Origin: Melastoma dodecandrum | Taxonomy: Eukaryota > Streptophyta > Magnoliopsida > Myrtales > Melastomataceae | NCBI GenBank assembly: GCA_029817715.1 | Contig: JARUPY010000435.1 | Location: 1-64,000, forward strand | Direction: 5' to 3' | DNA length: 64,000 nt | Program-made: the position numbers and the translations under genes | Part shown: piece after piece, positions 29,194 to 40,006 of the stretch | Position numbering within the stretch: the stretch's first letter is position 1 | How the letters are laid out: every line of letters starts with the position of its first letter | The notes under the pieces: model-generated | Told to the model about the DNA's origin: nothing | Database searches by the model: none | What the model saw: the letters and a program-made list of their open reading frames with translations, nothing else

Positions 29194-29956
29194 TCAGCCC
29201 CCGAGTTCGGAGTCGATGATCTGGCCGCCCCGATCGATGGTGACGTGCCAGAAATCCTGGTGGCTGGCGGTCGCCTTCTCGAACTGGCGCGTGTTGGTGA
29301 TCTTGGCGCGGCCGAGCCCCAGGATGACGTCGCCCTTCTGGATGCCCGTCATGGCGGCGGTGGAATTGTCCCCTACGGCCGTGACGACGATGCCCTGGCG
29401 CACGCCGTTGAGCTGCAGGTCGTCGGCGACCGCCGGGGAATAATTGACCACGGTGGCGCCCGAGAAGGGCGAATCATTGTCCAGCGTCACGGCGTCCCGC
29501 GCGGGCGTCTCGGGGGCCGCCATGAGCTTCATGCTCAGGTGCTGCGTCTGCGACCCCCGCCGGACCGTGAGGTCGACGCTGCCCCCCAGGGGCTTGGTGG
29601 CGATGCGGTAACCGAAGGCGTCGGGGTCGTCCACCGGGGCACCGTCCACCGCCGTGATGACGTCGCCGCGCTTCAGCCCCGCCGCCTCGGCGGGGCTGCC
29701 GTCGACGAAGTCGGACACCAGCACGCCGGCCGGGCGTTCGAGCCCCAGGGCCTCGCCCATGTCGCGCGTGATGCCCTGCAGGCTGGCGCCGAGCCAGGGC
29801 CGCCGTACCCGCGCCGCCCCCGACTGCGCGGCCGTGATGACGCTTTTGACCATGTTGGCCGGGATGGCGAAGCCGATGCCCACGCTGCCGCCCGACTGCG
29901 AATAGATGGCGGAATTGATGCCGATCAGCCGGCCCTTCATGTCGACCAGGGCGCCG

Positions 29957-29988
<32 letters not shown>

Positions 29989-30624
29989 CTGCACGAAATA
30001 CTGGTAGGCGCTCTTGCCGATCTGGCTCCGCGCGAGGCCCGATACGATGCCCTGCGTCACGGTCTGGCCGACGCCGTAGGGGTCGCCGACCGCCAGCACG
30101 ATGTCGCCGACCTCGAGCGCGTCGGAATCGCCGAGCTCCATCACGGGCAGGTCCTTGGCGCCCTTCAGCCGGAGCACCGCCAGATCGGTCCGCTCGTCCC
30201 GCAGCACGATGTCGGCCGGATATTCGCGCTTGTCCGACATCGCGACGCGGACATCGGTCATGCCCTCGATCACGTGGTAGTTGGTGATCACGAGACCCGA
30301 CGCGTCCACGATCACCCCCGAGCCGAGCGACTGGGCGCTGGGATTGCCGGGCCGGTCGTGGCCGCCGAAGAACTGCCGGAAGATCGGATCGTCGAGCAGG
30401 CTGTTGCGCGGCCGCTTCTCGACCCGCGACGCGTAGACGTTGACCACTGCGGGGGCCACGCGCTTCACCACGGGGGCGAAGGAGAGCACGACGTCGCCCC
30501 TGGCCATGGGCACCTGCCGCTCCTCGGCGCGAGCGGCCGAGAGCGGGGCGACGAGCGTCAACGCCAGGGCGACCGACAGGGAGGCAGCGCGGGAGCGGAT
30601 CGGCATCAAGGCGGACATCCTCAT
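29194..30624 (-). CDS. Do-family periplasmic serine protease (DegP/DegQ-like)
   Basis: Starts at ATG 30624 (ATG 30618 and 30606 are also in frame) with a Sec signal ending APLSAARA. The trypsin-like domain has the triad His in TNYHVIEG, Asp in DERTDLAVLRL and Ser in INPGNSGGALVD. Two PDZ domains follow (GASLQGITRDMGEALGLERP with LKRGDVITAVDG, and VNYSPAVADDLQL with IQKGDVILGLG). About 476 residues, intact. It degrades or refolds misfolded envelope proteins. A heat- or envelope-stress promoter would be upstream, but I see no clear one. Confidence 0.93.
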
Positions 30625-30710
30625 CGAAGCGACGTGTTCCACGTCAGTTATGGCGTCGCGGCGGGTTGCGAAACCCCCGCACGCCACGCCCATGCCGGCG
30701 CGCCGGGCAT

Positions 30711-30743
30711 AAAAAAGGGCCGGCGGCTTGCGCCCCGGCCCTT
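30711..30743 (-). terminator. Intrinsic terminator after rplQ
   Basis: On the minus strand the stem AAGGGCCGG / CCGGCCCTT is followed directly by six T. It lies 24 bases past the rplQ stop and ends the ribosomal alpha operon. Confidence 0.92.
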
Positions 30744-30766
30744 CCCGATCCGTCGGACGGCGCCGA

Positions 30767-31186
30767 TCAGGCGGCGTCGGTCTCGGGCGCGGCGGTATAC
30801 TTGCCGAGCGAGGAGCCCTTGGCGTCCACGTCGCGGTCGACGAACTCGATGACCGCCAGGGGCGCGTTGTCGCCGTAGCGGAAGCCCGCCTTCAGCACGC
30901 GCGTGTAGCCGCCCTGGCGATCCTTGTAGCGCGGGCCGATGACGTCGAAGAGCTTCTTGACGATGGCGGGCTGGCGGACCTCGGCCATGGCCATGCGGCG
31001 GGCGTGGAGGTCGCCGCGCTTGCCCAGGGTCACGAGCTTCTCGACCACGGGACGCAGGTCCTTGGCCTTGGGCAGCGTCGTGACGATCTGCTCGTGGTGG
31101 ATGAGGTTCGCGCACATGTTGGCGAACATGGCCTTGCGGTGTTCGGCGGTGCGGCCGAAGCGGCGCTTCTTGTGACCGTGGTACAT
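30767..31186 (-). CDS. rplQ: 50S ribosomal protein L17
   Basis: 139 residues starting [20 protein letters not shown], with [21 protein letters not shown] and [17 protein letters not shown]. Typical alphaproteobacterial length. Last gene of the alpha operon, 83 bases after rpoA and followed by a terminator. It binds 23S rRNA near the exit tunnel. Confidence 0.97.
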   Translation of the reverse strand: MYHGHKKRRFGRTAEHRKAMFANMCANLIHHEQIVTTLPKAKDLRPVVEKLVTLGKRGDLHARRMAMAEVRQPAIVKKLFDVIGPRYKDRQGGYTRVLKAGFRYGDNAPLAVIEFVDRDVDAKGSSLGKYTAAPETDAA

Positions 31187-31269
31187 GAGTGGCTCCTTCA
31201 GTTGTTATGCGGCCGCCGTGCCAAGGAACGGCCGCTCTCTTGCGACGGGCCGTCGCGGCCCGTCAAAGC

Positions 31270-32295
31270 TCAGTAATGCTCTTCGAACCGCTTGGCGAGT
31301 TCGTCGATGTTCTCCGGCGGCCAGCCGGAAATCTCCATGCCGAGGTGCAGGCCCATCTGGGCGAGCACTTCCTTGATCTCGTTCAGCGACTTGCGGCCGA
31401 AGTTCGGGGTCCGGAGCATTTCGGCCTCCGACTTCTGGATCAGGTCGCCGATGTAGACGATGTTGTCGTTCTTCAGGCAATTGGCCGAGCGGACCGACAG
31501 TTCCAGCTCGTCCACCTTCTTGAGCAGCGCCGGGTTGAAGGCCAGCTCGGGGATCGAGGCCGAAACCTCCTCGCGGCGAGGCTCCTCGAAATTGACGAAG
31601 ACGTTGAGCTGGTCCTGGAGGATGCGCGCCGAATAGGCGACCGCGTCCTCGGGGCTGATGCCGCCGTTGGTCTCCACCGTCATGGTGAGCTTGTCGTAGT
31701 CGAGGATCTGGCCCGCGCGGGTGTTCTCGACCCGGTAGGACACCTTCTTGACGGGCGAATAGAGGCTGTCGACCGGGATGAGGCCGATCGGCGCGTCCTC
31801 GTTACGGTTGCGGTCGGCCGGCACGTAGCCCTTGCCGGTGTTGACGGTGAATTCCATGCGGATCTCCGCGCCCTCGTCGAGCGTGCAGATCACCAGCTCG
31901 GGGTTCAGCACCGTCACGTCGTTGACGACCTGGATGTCGCCCGCCTTAACGGCGCCCGGGCCGGACTTCTTGAGGACCATGCGCTTGGGGCCCTCGCCCA
32001 CCATCTTGATCGAGATGTCCTTGATGTTGAGGACGATGTCGGTCACGTCCTCGCGGACGCCCGGGATGGAGGAGAATTCGTGCAGCACGCCGTCGATCTG
32101 CACGGCCGTGACGGCCGCGCCCTGCAGCGACGACAGCAGGATGCGGCGGACGGCGTTGCCCAAGGTCATGCCGAAGCCGCGCTCGAGCGGCTCGGCCACG
32201 ACGGTGGCGACGCGCTTGGCGTCGTCGCCCAACTGAACCTCGAGCTTGTTGGGCTTGATGAGGTCCTGCCAGTTCTTCGAGATCACGGTGGTCAT
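31270..32295 (-). CDS. rpoA: DNA-directed RNA polymerase subunit alpha
   Basis: 341 residues from ATG 32295 ([15 protein letters not shown]); an in-frame ATG 66 bases upstream is less likely because a GGAAAG ribosome site precedes the chosen start. The N-terminal assembly domain contains [21 protein letters not shown]. The C-terminal domain contains [22 protein letters not shown] with the DNA- and activator-contact Arg. It lies between rpsK and rplQ; rpsD is absent, as in other alphaproteobacteria. Confidence 0.97.
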   Translation of the reverse strand: MTTVISKNWQDLIKPNKLEVQLGDDAKRVATVVAEPLERGFGMTLGNAVRRILLSSLQGAAVTAVQIDGVLHEFSSIPGVREDVTDIVLNIKDISIKMVGEGPKRMVLKKSGPGAVKAGDIQVVNDVTVLNPELVICTLDEGAEIRMEFTVNTGKGYVPADRNRNEDAPIGLIPVDSLYSPVKKVSYRVENTRAGQILDYDKLTMTVETNGGISPEDAVAYSARILQDQLNVFVNFEEPRREEVSASIPELAFNPALLKKVDELELSVRSANCLKNDNIVYIGDLIQKSEAEMLRTPNFGRKSLNEIKEVLAQMGLHLGMEISGWPPENIDELAKRFEEHY

Positions 32296-32514
32296 GGGCG
32301 AACTTTCCGGGGCTCGGGCCGGCCGGCGATGGCGGCGGGCTGCGGCCTGTAAGGTGGACACCTTGGCGGAGCGGGAAGCATGACGGCTCCCCCTCGGCGA
32401 AGGCGCCCGCGGTGTCGGGTGGGCCGCGGCGCGGCTGGCGCCGGCGCGGCCGGCGAAACGCGAAGAGGGGCAGCACCGCGCGGATGCCGCCCCGCCCCGA
32501 AGCGGTGGATCAGG

Positions 32515-32904
32515 TCAGACGCGGCGACGCTTGCGCGGGCGGCATCCGTTGTGCGGGATCGGTGTGACGTCGCGGATCGACGTCACCGTGAAGCCCGAGG
32601 CCTGGATGGCGCGCAAAGCCGACTCGCGCCCCGAACCCGGGCCCGACACTTCGACCTCGAGCAGGCGCATGCCGTGCTCGGCGGCCTTCCGGGCCGCGTC
32701 CTCGGCGGCCATCTGGGCCGCATAGGGGGTCGACTTGCGGGAACCCTTGAACCCCATGGTGCCGGCGGACGACCACGAGATGGTGTTGCCCTGCGCGTCC
32801 GTGATGGTGATCATCGTGTTGTTGAACGTCGAGTTCACGTGGGCGATGCCCGACGCGATGTTCTTGCGTTCACGACGGCGGACGCGATTTGCCTCTTTTG
32901 CCAT
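32515..32904 (-). CDS. rpsK: 30S ribosomal protein S11
   Basis: 129 residues: [58 protein letters not shown] and the C-terminal [20 protein letters not shown]. Standard length, intact. It forms part of the platform near the E site. Separated by 100 bases from rpsM and by 219 bases from rpoA. Confidence 0.97.
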   Translation of the reverse strand: MAKEANRVRRRERKNIASGIAHVNSTFNNTMITITDAQGNTISWSSAGTMGFKGSRKSTPYAAQMAAEDAARKAAEHGMRLLEVEVSGPGSGRESALRAIQASGFTVTSIRDVTPIPHNGCRPRKRRRV

Positions 32905-33004
32905 AATATCCAGTCCTGGTCCTTCAAGCGCGCCCGTGATGCCAGGCGCTCGGGAAAAATCGCGGTCGATGCCCGGGTGGCGCCGAAACGCCCCGGGATG
33001 CGGC

Positions 33005-33373
33005 TTACTTCTTCTTGCCGGCGATCGGCTTGGCCTTGCCCTTGCGGGTGCGCGCGTTGGTGTGCGTGCGCTGGCCGCGGACCGGGAGGCCCTTGCGATG
33101 GCGGAGGCCGCGATAGCAGGCCAGGTCCATCAGCCGCTTGATGTTCATCGCGTTCTCGCGGCGCAGGTCGCCCTCCACGAGATAGTCGCGGTCGATCGTC
33201 TCGCGGATCTGCAGGACCTCGGCGTCGCTGAGCTGGGCGACGCGGCGCTCGGCCGGGATCGACACCTTCTCGCAGATCTCCTGGGCCTTCTTCGAGCCGA
33301 TGCCGTGGATGTACTGAAGCGCGATCACCACGCGCTTGTTGGTCGGGATATTGACGCCAGCGATACGGGCCAC
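33005..33373 (-). CDS. rpsM: 30S ribosomal protein S13
   Basis: 122 residues: [34 protein letters not shown] and the basic tail [20 protein letters not shown]. It sits at the subunit head and contacts the 50S subunit. It follows adk after 162 bases and begins the alpha operon. Confidence 0.97.
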   Translation of the reverse strand: MARIAGVNIPTNKRVVIALQYIHGIGSKKAQEICEKVSIPAERRVAQLSDAEVLQIRETIDRDYLVEGDLRRENAMNIKRLMDLACYRGLRHRKGLPVRGQRTHTNARTRKGKAKPIAGKKK

Positions 33374-33535
33374 GTGTCATCTCCATGCGCCGGGCACCGC
33401 CGTGCCGAATGACGCTGTTCCTAGAATGCGGCCAACGATGAAAGGCCGGGTCCCCGCGTGGGACGACCCGGCGCCGCAATGTCGAAGGCTCGCGAGGGTG
33501 CCTTAGCGGCTTCCCGGCGGATCGTCAAGGATCGG

Positions 33536-34147
33536 TTATTGCGCCGCCACCGCGGGTTCCGCCCCGTCGAGGCCGAGGGCGCGGTCGATGGCATCCGCCA
33601 CCTCGCCGATCGACGCCATGCCGTCGATCGGCTTCAGGCGATCCGTCTGGGCGTAATAGGCCGAGACCGGCGCGGTCTGCTCCTTGTAGGCTTCGAGCCG
33701 CCTGGCCAGCACCTCCGGCTTGTCGTCCGGCCGCACGGTGCCGCCGGCGGCTTCCGTCTCGGCGGCGCGCTTCTCGATGCGGGCCACGAGCGCGGCGGGG
33801 TCGACCACCAGTTCGAGGATGGCGTCGAGCTGGAGGCCGCGGTGTTCCAGGGCGAGGTCGAGCGCCTCGGCCTGGGCCACGGTGCGCGGGAACCCGTCGA
33901 GGATGAAGCCCTTCGCGGCGTCGGGCTCCATGAAGCGCTCCGCCACGATGCCGACCACGACGGCATCCGACACGAGGCCGCCCGATTCCATCACGGCCTT
34001 GGCCTTGAGGCCGACCGGCGTGCCGGCCTTCACCGCCGCGCGCAGCATGTCGCCGGTCGACAGCTGCGGGATGCCGTGGCGCTGCATCAGCCGCGCCGCC
34101 TGCGTCCCCTTGCCCGCGCCGGGTGGACCCAGAAACACTATCCTCAT
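33536..34147 (-). CDS. adk: Adenylate kinase (short-LID form)
   Basis: 203 residues from ATG 34147, which overlaps the secY stop by 4 bases (ATGA). P-loop [12 protein letters not shown], then [31 protein letters not shown] and [12 protein letters not shown]. The LID has no zinc finger; the short LID form is usual in alphaproteobacteria. It converts ATP and AMP to two ADP. Its place behind secY is conserved. Confidence 0.96.
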   Translation of the reverse strand: MRIVFLGPPGAGKGTQAARLMQRHGIPQLSTGDMLRAAVKAGTPVGLKAKAVMESGGLVSDAVVVGIVAERFMEPDAAKGFILDGFPRTVAQAEALDLALEHRGLQLDAILELVVDPAALVARIEKRAAETEAAGGTVRPDDKPEVLARRLEAYKEQTAPVSAYYAQTDRLKPIDGMASIGEVADAIDRALGLDGAEPAVAAQ

Positions 34148-35481
34148 CGCTTCTTCCCTCTGAGCCGCGACTTCTTGATCAGGCTCTCGTATTGTTGGGC
34201 CTGCAGATGGCCGTGAACCTGGGCGACGGTGTCCATGGTCACGCTCACGACGATCAGCAGCGACGTCCCGCCGAAATAGAACGGCAGCGCCGCGTAGGAG
34301 ATCAGAAGCTCGGGCAGAAGGCAAATGATGGCGAGGTAGGCGGCGCCCAGAACCGTGATGCGCGTCAGGATCGTGTCGATGAACTGGGCGGTCCGCTCGC
34401 CCGGGCGCACGCCCGGCACGAACCCGCCATGCTTGCGGAGGTTGTCGGCCGTCTCGACCGGGTTGAACACCACCGCGGTGTAGAAGAAGGCGAAGAACAC
34501 GATGAGGAAGAGGTAGAGCAGGATGTAGGCGGGCCGGCCGTGGCCGATGAAGCTCGTCACGGTGGCGAGCCAGCCGCCGCCGTTGCCGTTCATCTGGGTG
34601 AAATTCGCCACCGTGGTGGGCAGCAGCAGCAGCGAGGAGGCGAAGATCGGCGGGATCACGCCCGAGGTATTGAGCTTCAGCGGCAGGAACGAGGTCTGGC
34701 CCTCGAACATGCGGTTGCCGACCTGTCGCTTCGGATAGGTGATGAGCACCCGGCGTTGTGCCCGTTCCATGAAGACGATGAAGGCGATCGTGGCGATGGC
34801 CACCACCACGATGGCGAGGATCAGCACGGTCGAGATGGCGCCCTGGCGGCCGAGTTCGAGCGTGTGCCCGATGGCGGCCGGGAAGGCCGCGATGATGCCG
34901 GCGAAGATGATCAGCGACGAGCCGTTGCCGATGCCCCGCGACGTGATCTGCTCGCCGAGCCACATCAGGAACATCGTCCCGCCCATCAGCGTGATCACGC
35001 AGCCGATGCGAAAGAACAGCCCAGGATCGGTGACGACGCCGGCCTGCCCTTCGAGGCCCACCGAGATACCGTAGGCCTGGAAGGCCGCCAGCACCACGGT
35101 CAGGTAGCGGGTATATTGGTTGATGACCTTGCGGCCGGCCTCGCCCTCCTTCTTCAGCGTCTCCAGCGAGGGCACGACCGACGTCATGAGCTGGATGATG
35201 ATGGAGGCCGAGATATAGGGCATGATGTTCAGGGCGAAGATCGCCATGCGCTGCACGGCGCCGCCCGAGAACATGTTGAAGAGCTCGAGCACGCCCTGCT
35301 TCTGGCCGGAGAAATTGGCCTCGAAGGCGGCCGGGTCGATGCCGGGCAGCGGGATGTAGGTCCCGAGCCGGTAGACCATCAGGGCGCCCAGCGTGAACCA
35401 GATGCGCTTCTTGAGCTCCTGCGCCTTGCCGATCGAGGCGAAGTTGATGTTCGCTGCGAGCTGTTCCGCTGCCGACGCCAT
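34144..35481 (-). CDS. secY: Preprotein translocase subunit SecY
   Basis: 445 residues from ATG 35481 ([18 protein letters not shown]); upstream in-frame starts lack conservation. Ten membrane helices, with [15 protein letters not shown], the plug region after helix 1, [20 protein letters not shown] and the C-terminal [13 protein letters not shown] tail. It forms the membrane channel for Sec export. The 362-base gap before it, with two hairpins, is unusual for the spc operon. Confidence 0.96.
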   Translation of the reverse strand: MASAAEQLAANINFASIGKAQELKKRIWFTLGALMVYRLGTYIPLPGIDPAAFEANFSGQKQGVLELFNMFSGGAVQRMAIFALNIMPYISASIIIQLMTSVVPSLETLKKEGEAGRKVINQYTRYLTVVLAAFQAYGISVGLEGQAGVVTDPGLFFRIGCVITLMGGTMFLMWLGEQITSRGIGNGSSLIIFAGIIAAFPAAIGHTLELGRQGAISTVLILAIVVVAIATIAFIVFMERAQRRVLITYPKRQVGNRMFEGQTSFLPLKLNTSGVIPPIFASSLLLLPTTVANFTQMNGNGGGWLATVTSFIGHGRPAYILLYLFLIVFFAFFYTAVVFNPVETADNLRKHGGFVPGVRPGERTAQFIDTILTRITVLGAAYLAIICLLPELLISYAALPFYFGGTSLLIVVSVTMDTVAQVHGHLQAQQYESLIKKSRLRGKKR

Positions 35482-35552
35482 ACATGTGCTCCAAGGGACT
35501 GCCGCCCGAGCGCTTCCGCCTGCGGCGTCGATGCTCCGGCTCTTCGTGATCG

Positions 35553-35598
35553 GCAGCATCGGGATCGGGCCGCCGCGGCGGCCCGATCCCGATGCTGC
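35553..35598. repeat. 46-base perfect palindrome upstream of secY
   Basis: The left arm begins GCAGCATCGGGATCGG and the right arm is its exact complement ending CCGATCCCGATGCTGC, with no unpaired loop bases beyond the central CCGCGG. It lies 72 bases before the secY ATG. In RNA it would form a very stable hairpin; in DNA it could be extruded or bind a dimer. Confidence 0.9.
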
Positions 35599-35751
35599 TC
35601 CGTCGCACGCCTGTCGCGACGATCCTTAGCGCGGATGTCCCGCGCGGCGGAAGGGGCCGGGCGGGGCGAAACGCGGGCCCCGGCTATCATGAAAGCCCAT
35701 CGCGGCCCTGTCGAGGCGAAGATCGGCGCGCGCCGGGCCCCGCCCCATAAA

Positions 35752-35789
35752 GCGACAGGGTGGTCGGCTCTCCGCCGCCACCCTGTCGC
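35752..35789 (-). terminator. Hairpin downstream of rplO (possible attenuator)
   Basis: Stem GCGACAGGGTGG / CCACCCTGTCGC, extended by GCGGC/GTCGGC with one bulge, followed on the minus strand by TTTATGG. The T run is weak, so partial termination between rplO and secY is more likely than full termination. Confidence 0.6.
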
Positions 35790-35843
35790 AGGTCGTCAAT
35801 CGGACGGGAGGGCCGCCCTGCCCCGCCGGTGCGGGGCTGGAGG

Positions 35844-36329
35844 TCACGCCTCCGCGGCGGCCTCGGCCTTGGGCTCGCGTAGAACCTTGACGGTGCCGCC
35901 GGCCGCCTCGATGGCGGCGATCGCCGACTTCGACGCCAGGGCGACCTCGAAGTCGAGCTTCGCCGTGATCTCGCCGGCGCCCAGGATCTTCACGCCGTCC
36001 CGCGCCTTGGCGCAGAGGCCGGCCGCCACCAGGGTCTCGATCGTGATCGAGCCCGCCTGGAGCTTGCCCTCGTCGATCGCCTTCTGGATGCGGCCGACGT
36101 TGATCTCGTTGTAGTCGAGGCGGAAGATGTTGGTGAAGCCGCGCTTCGGCAGGCGGCGATGCAGCGGCATCTGACCGCCCTCGAAGCCCTTGATGCGCAC
36201 GCCGGTCCGGGCCTTCTGGCCCTTCACGCCGCGGCCGCCGGTCTTGCCCTTGCCCGAGCCGATGCCGCGGCCGACCCGCATGCGGGGCTTGGCGGCGCCT
36301 TCGTTGTCCCTGATCTCGTTGAGTTGCAT
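35844..36329 (-). CDS. rplO: 50S ribosomal protein L15
   Basis: 161 residues from ATG 36329 ([19 protein letters not shown]), preceded by GAGGAGCGATCCC as ribosome site. It contains [38 protein letters not shown] and the terminal [20 protein letters not shown]. Intact. It is a late-assembly 50S protein. Confidence 0.97.
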   Translation of the reverse strand: MQLNEIRDNEGAAKPRMRVGRGIGSGKGKTGGRGVKGQKARTGVRIKGFEGGQMPLHRRLPKRGFTNIFRLDYNEINVGRIQKAIDEGKLQAGSITIETLVAAGLCAKARDGVKILGAGEITAKLDFEVALASKSAIAAIEAAGGTVKVLREPKAEAAAEA

Positions 36330-36340
36330 GGGATCGCTCC

Positions 36341-36538
36341 TCACTCGCCGTCGACGACGCGGACGAGGTGGGCGACGCTCGCCACCATGCCACGGGTCGA
36401 AGGGTTGTCGATCAGCGACGAGCGGCGGCCGATCTTGTTGAGGCCGAGCGCCACCAGCGTCTGGCGCTGCTTGGCGGGGCGGCCGATGGGGCTCTTCGTC
36501 TGCTCGACGACGAACTTGGTCTCGTTCTGAGAGGTCAT
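36341..36538 (-). CDS. rpmD: 50S ribosomal protein L30
   Basis: 65 residues, [20 protein letters not shown] and [19 protein letters not shown], typical of bacterial L30. It sits between rpsE (14 bases) and rplO (11 bases), as in the standard spc operon. Confidence 0.96.
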   Translation of the reverse strand: MTSQNETKFVVEQTKSPIGRPAKQRQTLVALGLNKIGRRSSLIDNPSTRGMVASVAHLVRVVDGE

Positions 36539-36552
36539 GTCAGTCCTCCCGA

Positions 36553-37107
36553 TCAGGCGTCGACGGCGTCCGCATCCACGCCCTGACGGCGCGACTGCAG
36601 GGTGGACACCTTGATGTTGCGGCGCGCCGCGACCTGGCGGGGCGAGTCCTCGTGGATCAGCGCGTCGAACGTGGCGCGGATCATGTTGTAGGGGTTCGAC
36701 GACCCCTGGCTCTTGGCGACGACGTCGTGGACGCCGAGCGACTCGAACACCGCGCGCATCGGACCGCCGGCGATGATGCCGGTGCCTGCAGGCGCTGCGC
36801 GCAGCAGCACGCGGCCGGCGCCGTGACGCCCATTGACGTCGTGGTGCAGCGTGCGGCCCTCGCGCAGCGGCACGCGCACGACGCCGCGCTTGGCGGCCTC
36901 GGTCGCCTTGCGGATCGCTTCCGGCACTTCGCGCGCCTTGCCGTGGCCGTAGCCGACGCGGCCCTTCTGGTCGCCGACGACGACGAGCGCGGCGAAGCCG
37001 AAGCGCCGTCCGCCCTTCACGACCTTGGCGACGCGGTTGATGTGGACGAGCTTGTCCACGAATTCGTTGTCGCGATCCTCGCGGTCGCGCTCTCTTTCAC
37101 GAGCCAT
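36553..37107 (-). CDS. rpsE: 30S ribosomal protein S5
   Basis: 184 residues starting [20 protein letters not shown], then [40 protein letters not shown] and [19 protein letters not shown]. It is a decoding-fidelity protein of the small subunit. The 209-base gap to rplR upstream is longer than usual. Confidence 0.97.
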   Translation of the reverse strand: MARERERDREDRDNEFVDKLVHINRVAKVVKGGRRFGFAALVVVGDQKGRVGYGHGKAREVPEAIRKATEAAKRGVVRVPLREGRTLHHDVNGRHGAGRVLLRAAPAGTGIIAGGPMRAVFESLGVHDVVAKSQGSSNPYNMIRATFDALIHEDSPRQVAARRNIKVSTLQSRRQGVDADAVDA

Positions 37108-37293
37108 CGATCTCTGTCCGTCACTGACGCGGCGACCTCTCGTCGAAGCCCACCGCTCGCTGGGATGATTGCGGGATAAGCGAAAGCGCGGGGATGCGGA
37201 AGGATCCGCCCCGCGCCAGCCGCCACCTGCAAGGGAACGGTCCGTTCTCTAGACGACGCTGGCGTCGCCCGCAAGCCGGACCGTCGGGGTCTT

Positions 37294-37318
37294 GATCCTC
37301 TCCGGAGCGGAGAGGATC
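37294..37318. repeat. Hairpin overlapping the rplR stop codon
   Basis: Perfect 10-base arms GATCCTCTCC / GGAGAGGATC with a five-base loop. On the minus strand its first base pair lies within the rplR TGA. No T run follows, so it is not a standard terminator; mRNA stabilisation or processing is possible. Confidence 0.75.
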
Positions 37319-37676
37319 AGAACTTCAGGCCGCCCTCGCGGGCGCCTTCGGCCAGCGCCTTGACGCGGCCGTGATACATGTAGGCGCCGCGGTCGAAGAC
37401 AACCTCGCTCACGCCGGCCTCGACGGCCCGCTTGGCCACGAGCTCGCCGATGTGCTTGGCGGCGGCCTTGTCGGCGCCCGTCTTGAGGTTGCCCCGGTTG
37501 TCCTTCTCCAGCGTGGAGGCGGAGGCCAGGGTCACGCCGCGCGCGTCGTCGATGACCTGCGCGTAGATCTGCTTGGAAGACCGGAAGACCGAGAGGCGCG
37601 GACGGCCGCCGGCGTTCTTGCGAATCGCCTGGCGGACGCGAGCCTTGCGGCGGTCGGAAAGATCGCTCTTGCTCAT
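37317..37676 (-). CDS. rplR: 50S ribosomal protein L18
   Basis: 119 residues, [40 protein letters not shown] and [20 protein letters not shown]. It binds 5S rRNA. 7 bases after rplF; followed by a hairpin and a 209-base spacer. Confidence 0.97.
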   Translation of the reverse strand: MSKSDLSDRRKARVRQAIRKNAGGRPRLSVFRSSKQIYAQVIDDARGVTLASASTLEKDNRGNLKTGADKAAAKHIGELVAKRAVEAGVSEVVFDRGAYMYHGRVKALAEGAREGGLKF

Positions 37677-37683
37677 GGCGCGC

Positions 37684-38217
37684 TTACTTCTTCTTGCCTT
37701 CCTTGCGGAAGATGAACTCGCCCGCGTATTTCACGCCCTTGCCCTTGTAGGGCTCCGGCGGGCGGAACGCGCGGATCTCGGAGGCCACCTGGCCGACTTC
37801 GCGCTTGTCGATGCCGGTGATGACCAGTTCGGTGGGACGCGGCGCCGTGATGGCGATCCCTTCCGGGATGGGGAAGTCCACGTCGTGGCTGTAGCCGAGC
37901 GACAGGACGAGCTTCTTGCCCTGGACGGCGGCCTTGTAGCCGACGCCCGTGATCTCGAGCCTGCGCTCGAACCCCGCCGACACGCCGGTCACGAGGTTGT
38001 TGATCATGGCGCGGGACATGCCCCACATGGCCTGCGCGCGCTTGCTCTCCGAGCGCGGGTTCACCGACACTTCGTTGTCGTTGAGCGCCACGTCGCAGTC
38101 GTCCGGGACCACGAAGGACAGCGTCCCCTTCGCGCCCTTCACCGACACCGACTGGCCTTCGACCGTCGCGGTCACGCCCTTGGGGAGCGGAACCGGCTTC
38201 TTACCGACCCTGGACAT
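37684..38217 (-). CDS. rplF: 50S ribosomal protein L6
   Basis: 177 residues, [40 protein letters not shown] and [18 protein letters not shown]. Two-domain L6 fold near the GTPase centre. 26 bases downstream of rpsH. Intact. Confidence 0.97.
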   Translation of the reverse strand: MSRVGKKPVPLPKGVTATVEGQSVSVKGAKGTLSFVVPDDCDVALNDNEVSVNPRSESKRAQAMWGMSRAMINNLVTGVSAGFERRLEITGVGYKAAVQGKKLVLSLGYSHDVDFPIPEGIAITAPRPTELVITGIDKREVGQVASEIRAFRPPEPYKGKGVKYAGEFIFRKEGKKK

Positions 38218-38243
38218 TAGTGTGTATCCCTCATGGCCTCAGG

Positions 38244-38642
38244 TCAGAAGACCTTGCACAGGACCTCGCCGCCGACGTTGTTCTCGCGGGCGGAATGGTC
38301 AGCCATGACGCCCTTGGGCGTCGACACGATGGTGATGCCGAGGCCGTTGGCGACGCGCGGCAGGGCGTCGACAGCCGCGTAGACGCGGCGACCGGGGCGC
38401 GACACGCGCTCGATCATCTTGATGACCGGGGCGTTGTCGAAATACTTCAGCTCGATGTCGAACTCGGTCCGGCCGTTGCCGTGATCGGTCGTCGAGTAGC
38501 CGCGGATGTAGCCTTCCTGCTCCAGCACGTCGAGCACGTTGGCGCGCAGGCGGGAGCCCGGCGTCGAAACCTTGCCCTTCTTGCGGAGCTGGGCATTGCG
38601 GATGCGGGTGAGCATGTCGCCCAGGGGATCGTTCACGGACAT
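38244..38642 (-). CDS. rpsH: 30S ribosomal protein S8
   Basis: 132 residues, [42 protein letters not shown] [18 protein letters not shown] and [20 protein letters not shown]. In well studied species S8 also represses spc-operon translation by binding its mRNA near rplE; this is not tested here. Confidence 0.97.
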   Translation of the reverse strand: MSVNDPLGDMLTRIRNAQLRKKGKVSTPGSRLRANVLDVLEQEGYIRGYSTTDHGNGRTEFDIELKYFDNAPVIKMIERVSRPGRRVYAAVDALPRVANGLGITIVSTPKGVMADHSARENNVGGEVLCKVF

Positions 38643-38655
38643 GATGCGCCTCCCC

Positions 38656-38961
38656 TTACCAGCTCGACTTCACGAGGCCTGGGATCAGGCCCTTGTTGCC
38701 CAGCTCGCGCAGCGCGATGCGGGACATCTTCAGCTTGCGGTAGACCGAGCGCGAGCGCCCCGTCACTTCGCAGCGGTTGCGGATGCGCGCCGCCGCGGAG
38801 TTGCGCGGCAGCTCGCTGAGCTTCAGGCGCGCCTCGAACCGCTCCTCCATGGGGAGGTTGGCGTCGTCGGCGATGCCCTTCAGCCGGGCCCGCTTCGCGG
38901 CATATTGCTTCACCAGCGCGCGCCGGTGTTCGTTCTTCTCGACAGAACTCTTCTTAGCCAT
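38656..38961 (-). CDS. rpsN: 30S ribosomal protein S14 (zinc-free form)
   Basis: 101 residues, [40 protein letters not shown] and [20 protein letters not shown]. It lacks the CxxC pairs of the zinc form, as is normal for alphaproteobacteria. 13 bases before rpsH and 81 bases after rplE. Confidence 0.97.
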   Translation of the reverse strand: MAKKSSVEKNEHRRALVKQYAAKRARLKGIADDANLPMEERFEARLKLSELPRNSAAARIRNRCEVTGRSRSVYRKLKMSRIALRELGNKGLIPGLVKSSW

Positions 38962-39010
38962 TGAGGTATCCTCGCCTTTCCGCGTCTGAAGTCCTGCTGA
39001 CCTGCAGGAC

Positions 39011-39035
39011 GGGATCCGGGCCTGGCCCGGAACCC
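39011..39035. repeat. Hairpin in the rplE-rpsN spacer
   Basis: Arms GGGATCCGGGCC / GGCCCGGAACCC with one mismatch and a one- or two-base loop, directly after the rplE stop on the minus strand. No T run. Confidence 0.65.
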
Positions 39036-39042
39036 GCTGACC

Positions 39043-39696
39043 TCACTGCCGGAACGGGAAATTGAATGCCTTCAGAAGCGCGCGCGCTTCCGCGTCCGTC
39101 TTCGCCGTGGTGCAGACGATGATGTCCATGCCGAGCATCGTCTCGGCCTTGTCGTAGTCGATCTCCGGGAAGATGATGTGCTCCTTGATGCCCATGGCGT
39201 AGTTGCCGCGGCCATCGAAGGACTTCGGGCTCAGGCCGCGGAAATCGCGAACGCGCGGCAGCGCGATCGTGATCAGGCGGTCGAGGAACTCGTACATGCG
39301 GGTGCCGCGGAGCGTCACCTTGGCGCCGAGCGGCATGTTCTCGCGGACCTTGAAGGTCGAGATCGCGTTGCGGGCATGCGTGATGACGGGCTTCTGGCCC
39401 GCGATCAGCGACAGGTCGGCGGCGGCGGTCGTCACCTTCTTGGTGTCGTTGACGGCCTCGCCCACGCCCATGTTGAGCACGATCTTCTCGAGCTTGGGCA
39501 TCTCCATGGCGTTCTTGTAGCCGAACTGCTCGACCATCGCCTGGCGGACGGTGTCGCGGTAGAGCTGCTTCATGCGCGGCACGTAGCCGGCGGGAAGGGC
39601 CGGCGAGGCCTCCATGTTGATGTCGGAACCGGACTTGCGGTTCTCCTTGGCGCCCTTCTTGCCCTTGGCGCCCGCTGCAGCCTGAGCCTCAGCCAT
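39043..39696 (-). CDS. rplE: 50S ribosomal protein L5 with N-terminal extension
   Basis: 217 residues, against about 180-190 in most bacteria. The L5 core ([65 protein letters not shown]) is intact. A lysine/alanine-rich extension ([20 protein letters not shown]) precedes it. The start at 39696 is supported by an 8-base overlap with rplX and a GGGAG ribosome site. A shorter start at ATG 39615 is possible. Confidence 0.95.
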   Translation of the reverse strand: MAEAQAAAGAKGKKGAKENRKSGSDINMEASPALPAGYVPRMKQLYRDTVRQAMVEQFGYKNAMEMPKLEKIVLNMGVGEAVNDTKKVTTAAADLSLIAGQKPVITHARNAISTFKVRENMPLGAKVTLRGTRMYEFLDRLITIALPRVRDFRGLSPKSFDGRGNYAMGIKEHIIFPEIDYDKAETMLGMDIIVCTTAKTDAEARALLKAFNFPFRQ

Positions 39697-40006
39697 CGAT
39701 CTGATCTCCCGAACCCTTGGCGATGCGGACCTTGCGGCCGTCCTCGAGCACCTTGAAGCCGACCCGGACCGGCTTGCCGGTGGTGGGGTGCTGCAGGGCG
39801 AGGTTCGACAGATGGATCGTCGCTTCCTTGGTGATGATGCCGCCTTCCTGGCGGGCGGACTGCGCCTGGTGGCGCTTGACGAGGTTGACGCCCTGCACGA
39901 TGGCCCGCTCTTCCTTGGGCATGACCTGCAGGACTTCGCCGCTCGTGCCGCGGTCGCGGCCGGTCAGCACGACGACCTTGTCGCCCTTCTTGATCTTGGC
40001 CGCCAT
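39689..40006 (-). CDS. rplX: 50S ribosomal protein L24
   Basis: 105 residues from ATG 40006 ([20 protein letters not shown]), with the KOW motif and [20 protein letters not shown]. Its ATG shares one base with the rplN stop (TGATG). It initiates 50S assembly. Confidence 0.97.
   Translation of the reverse strand: MAAKIKKGDKVVVLTGRDRGTSGEVLQVMPKEERAIVQGVNLVKRHQAQSARQEGGIITKEATIHLSNLALQHPTTGKPVRVGFKVLEDGRKVRIAKGSGDQIDG

Larger units (their letters stand above)
35482..35843. other. Expanded secY-rplO spacer with two hairpins
   Basis: No gene is supported. The spacer holds a 46-base perfect palindrome and a second hairpin (listed separately). A separate secY promoter could lie here, because the second hairpin could terminate or attenuate readthrough from rplO. 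Confidence 0.6.

Noticed and set aside
27985..30852. Open frame of about 950 codons on the + strand
   Set aside because: Antisense of rarA and the Do protease.
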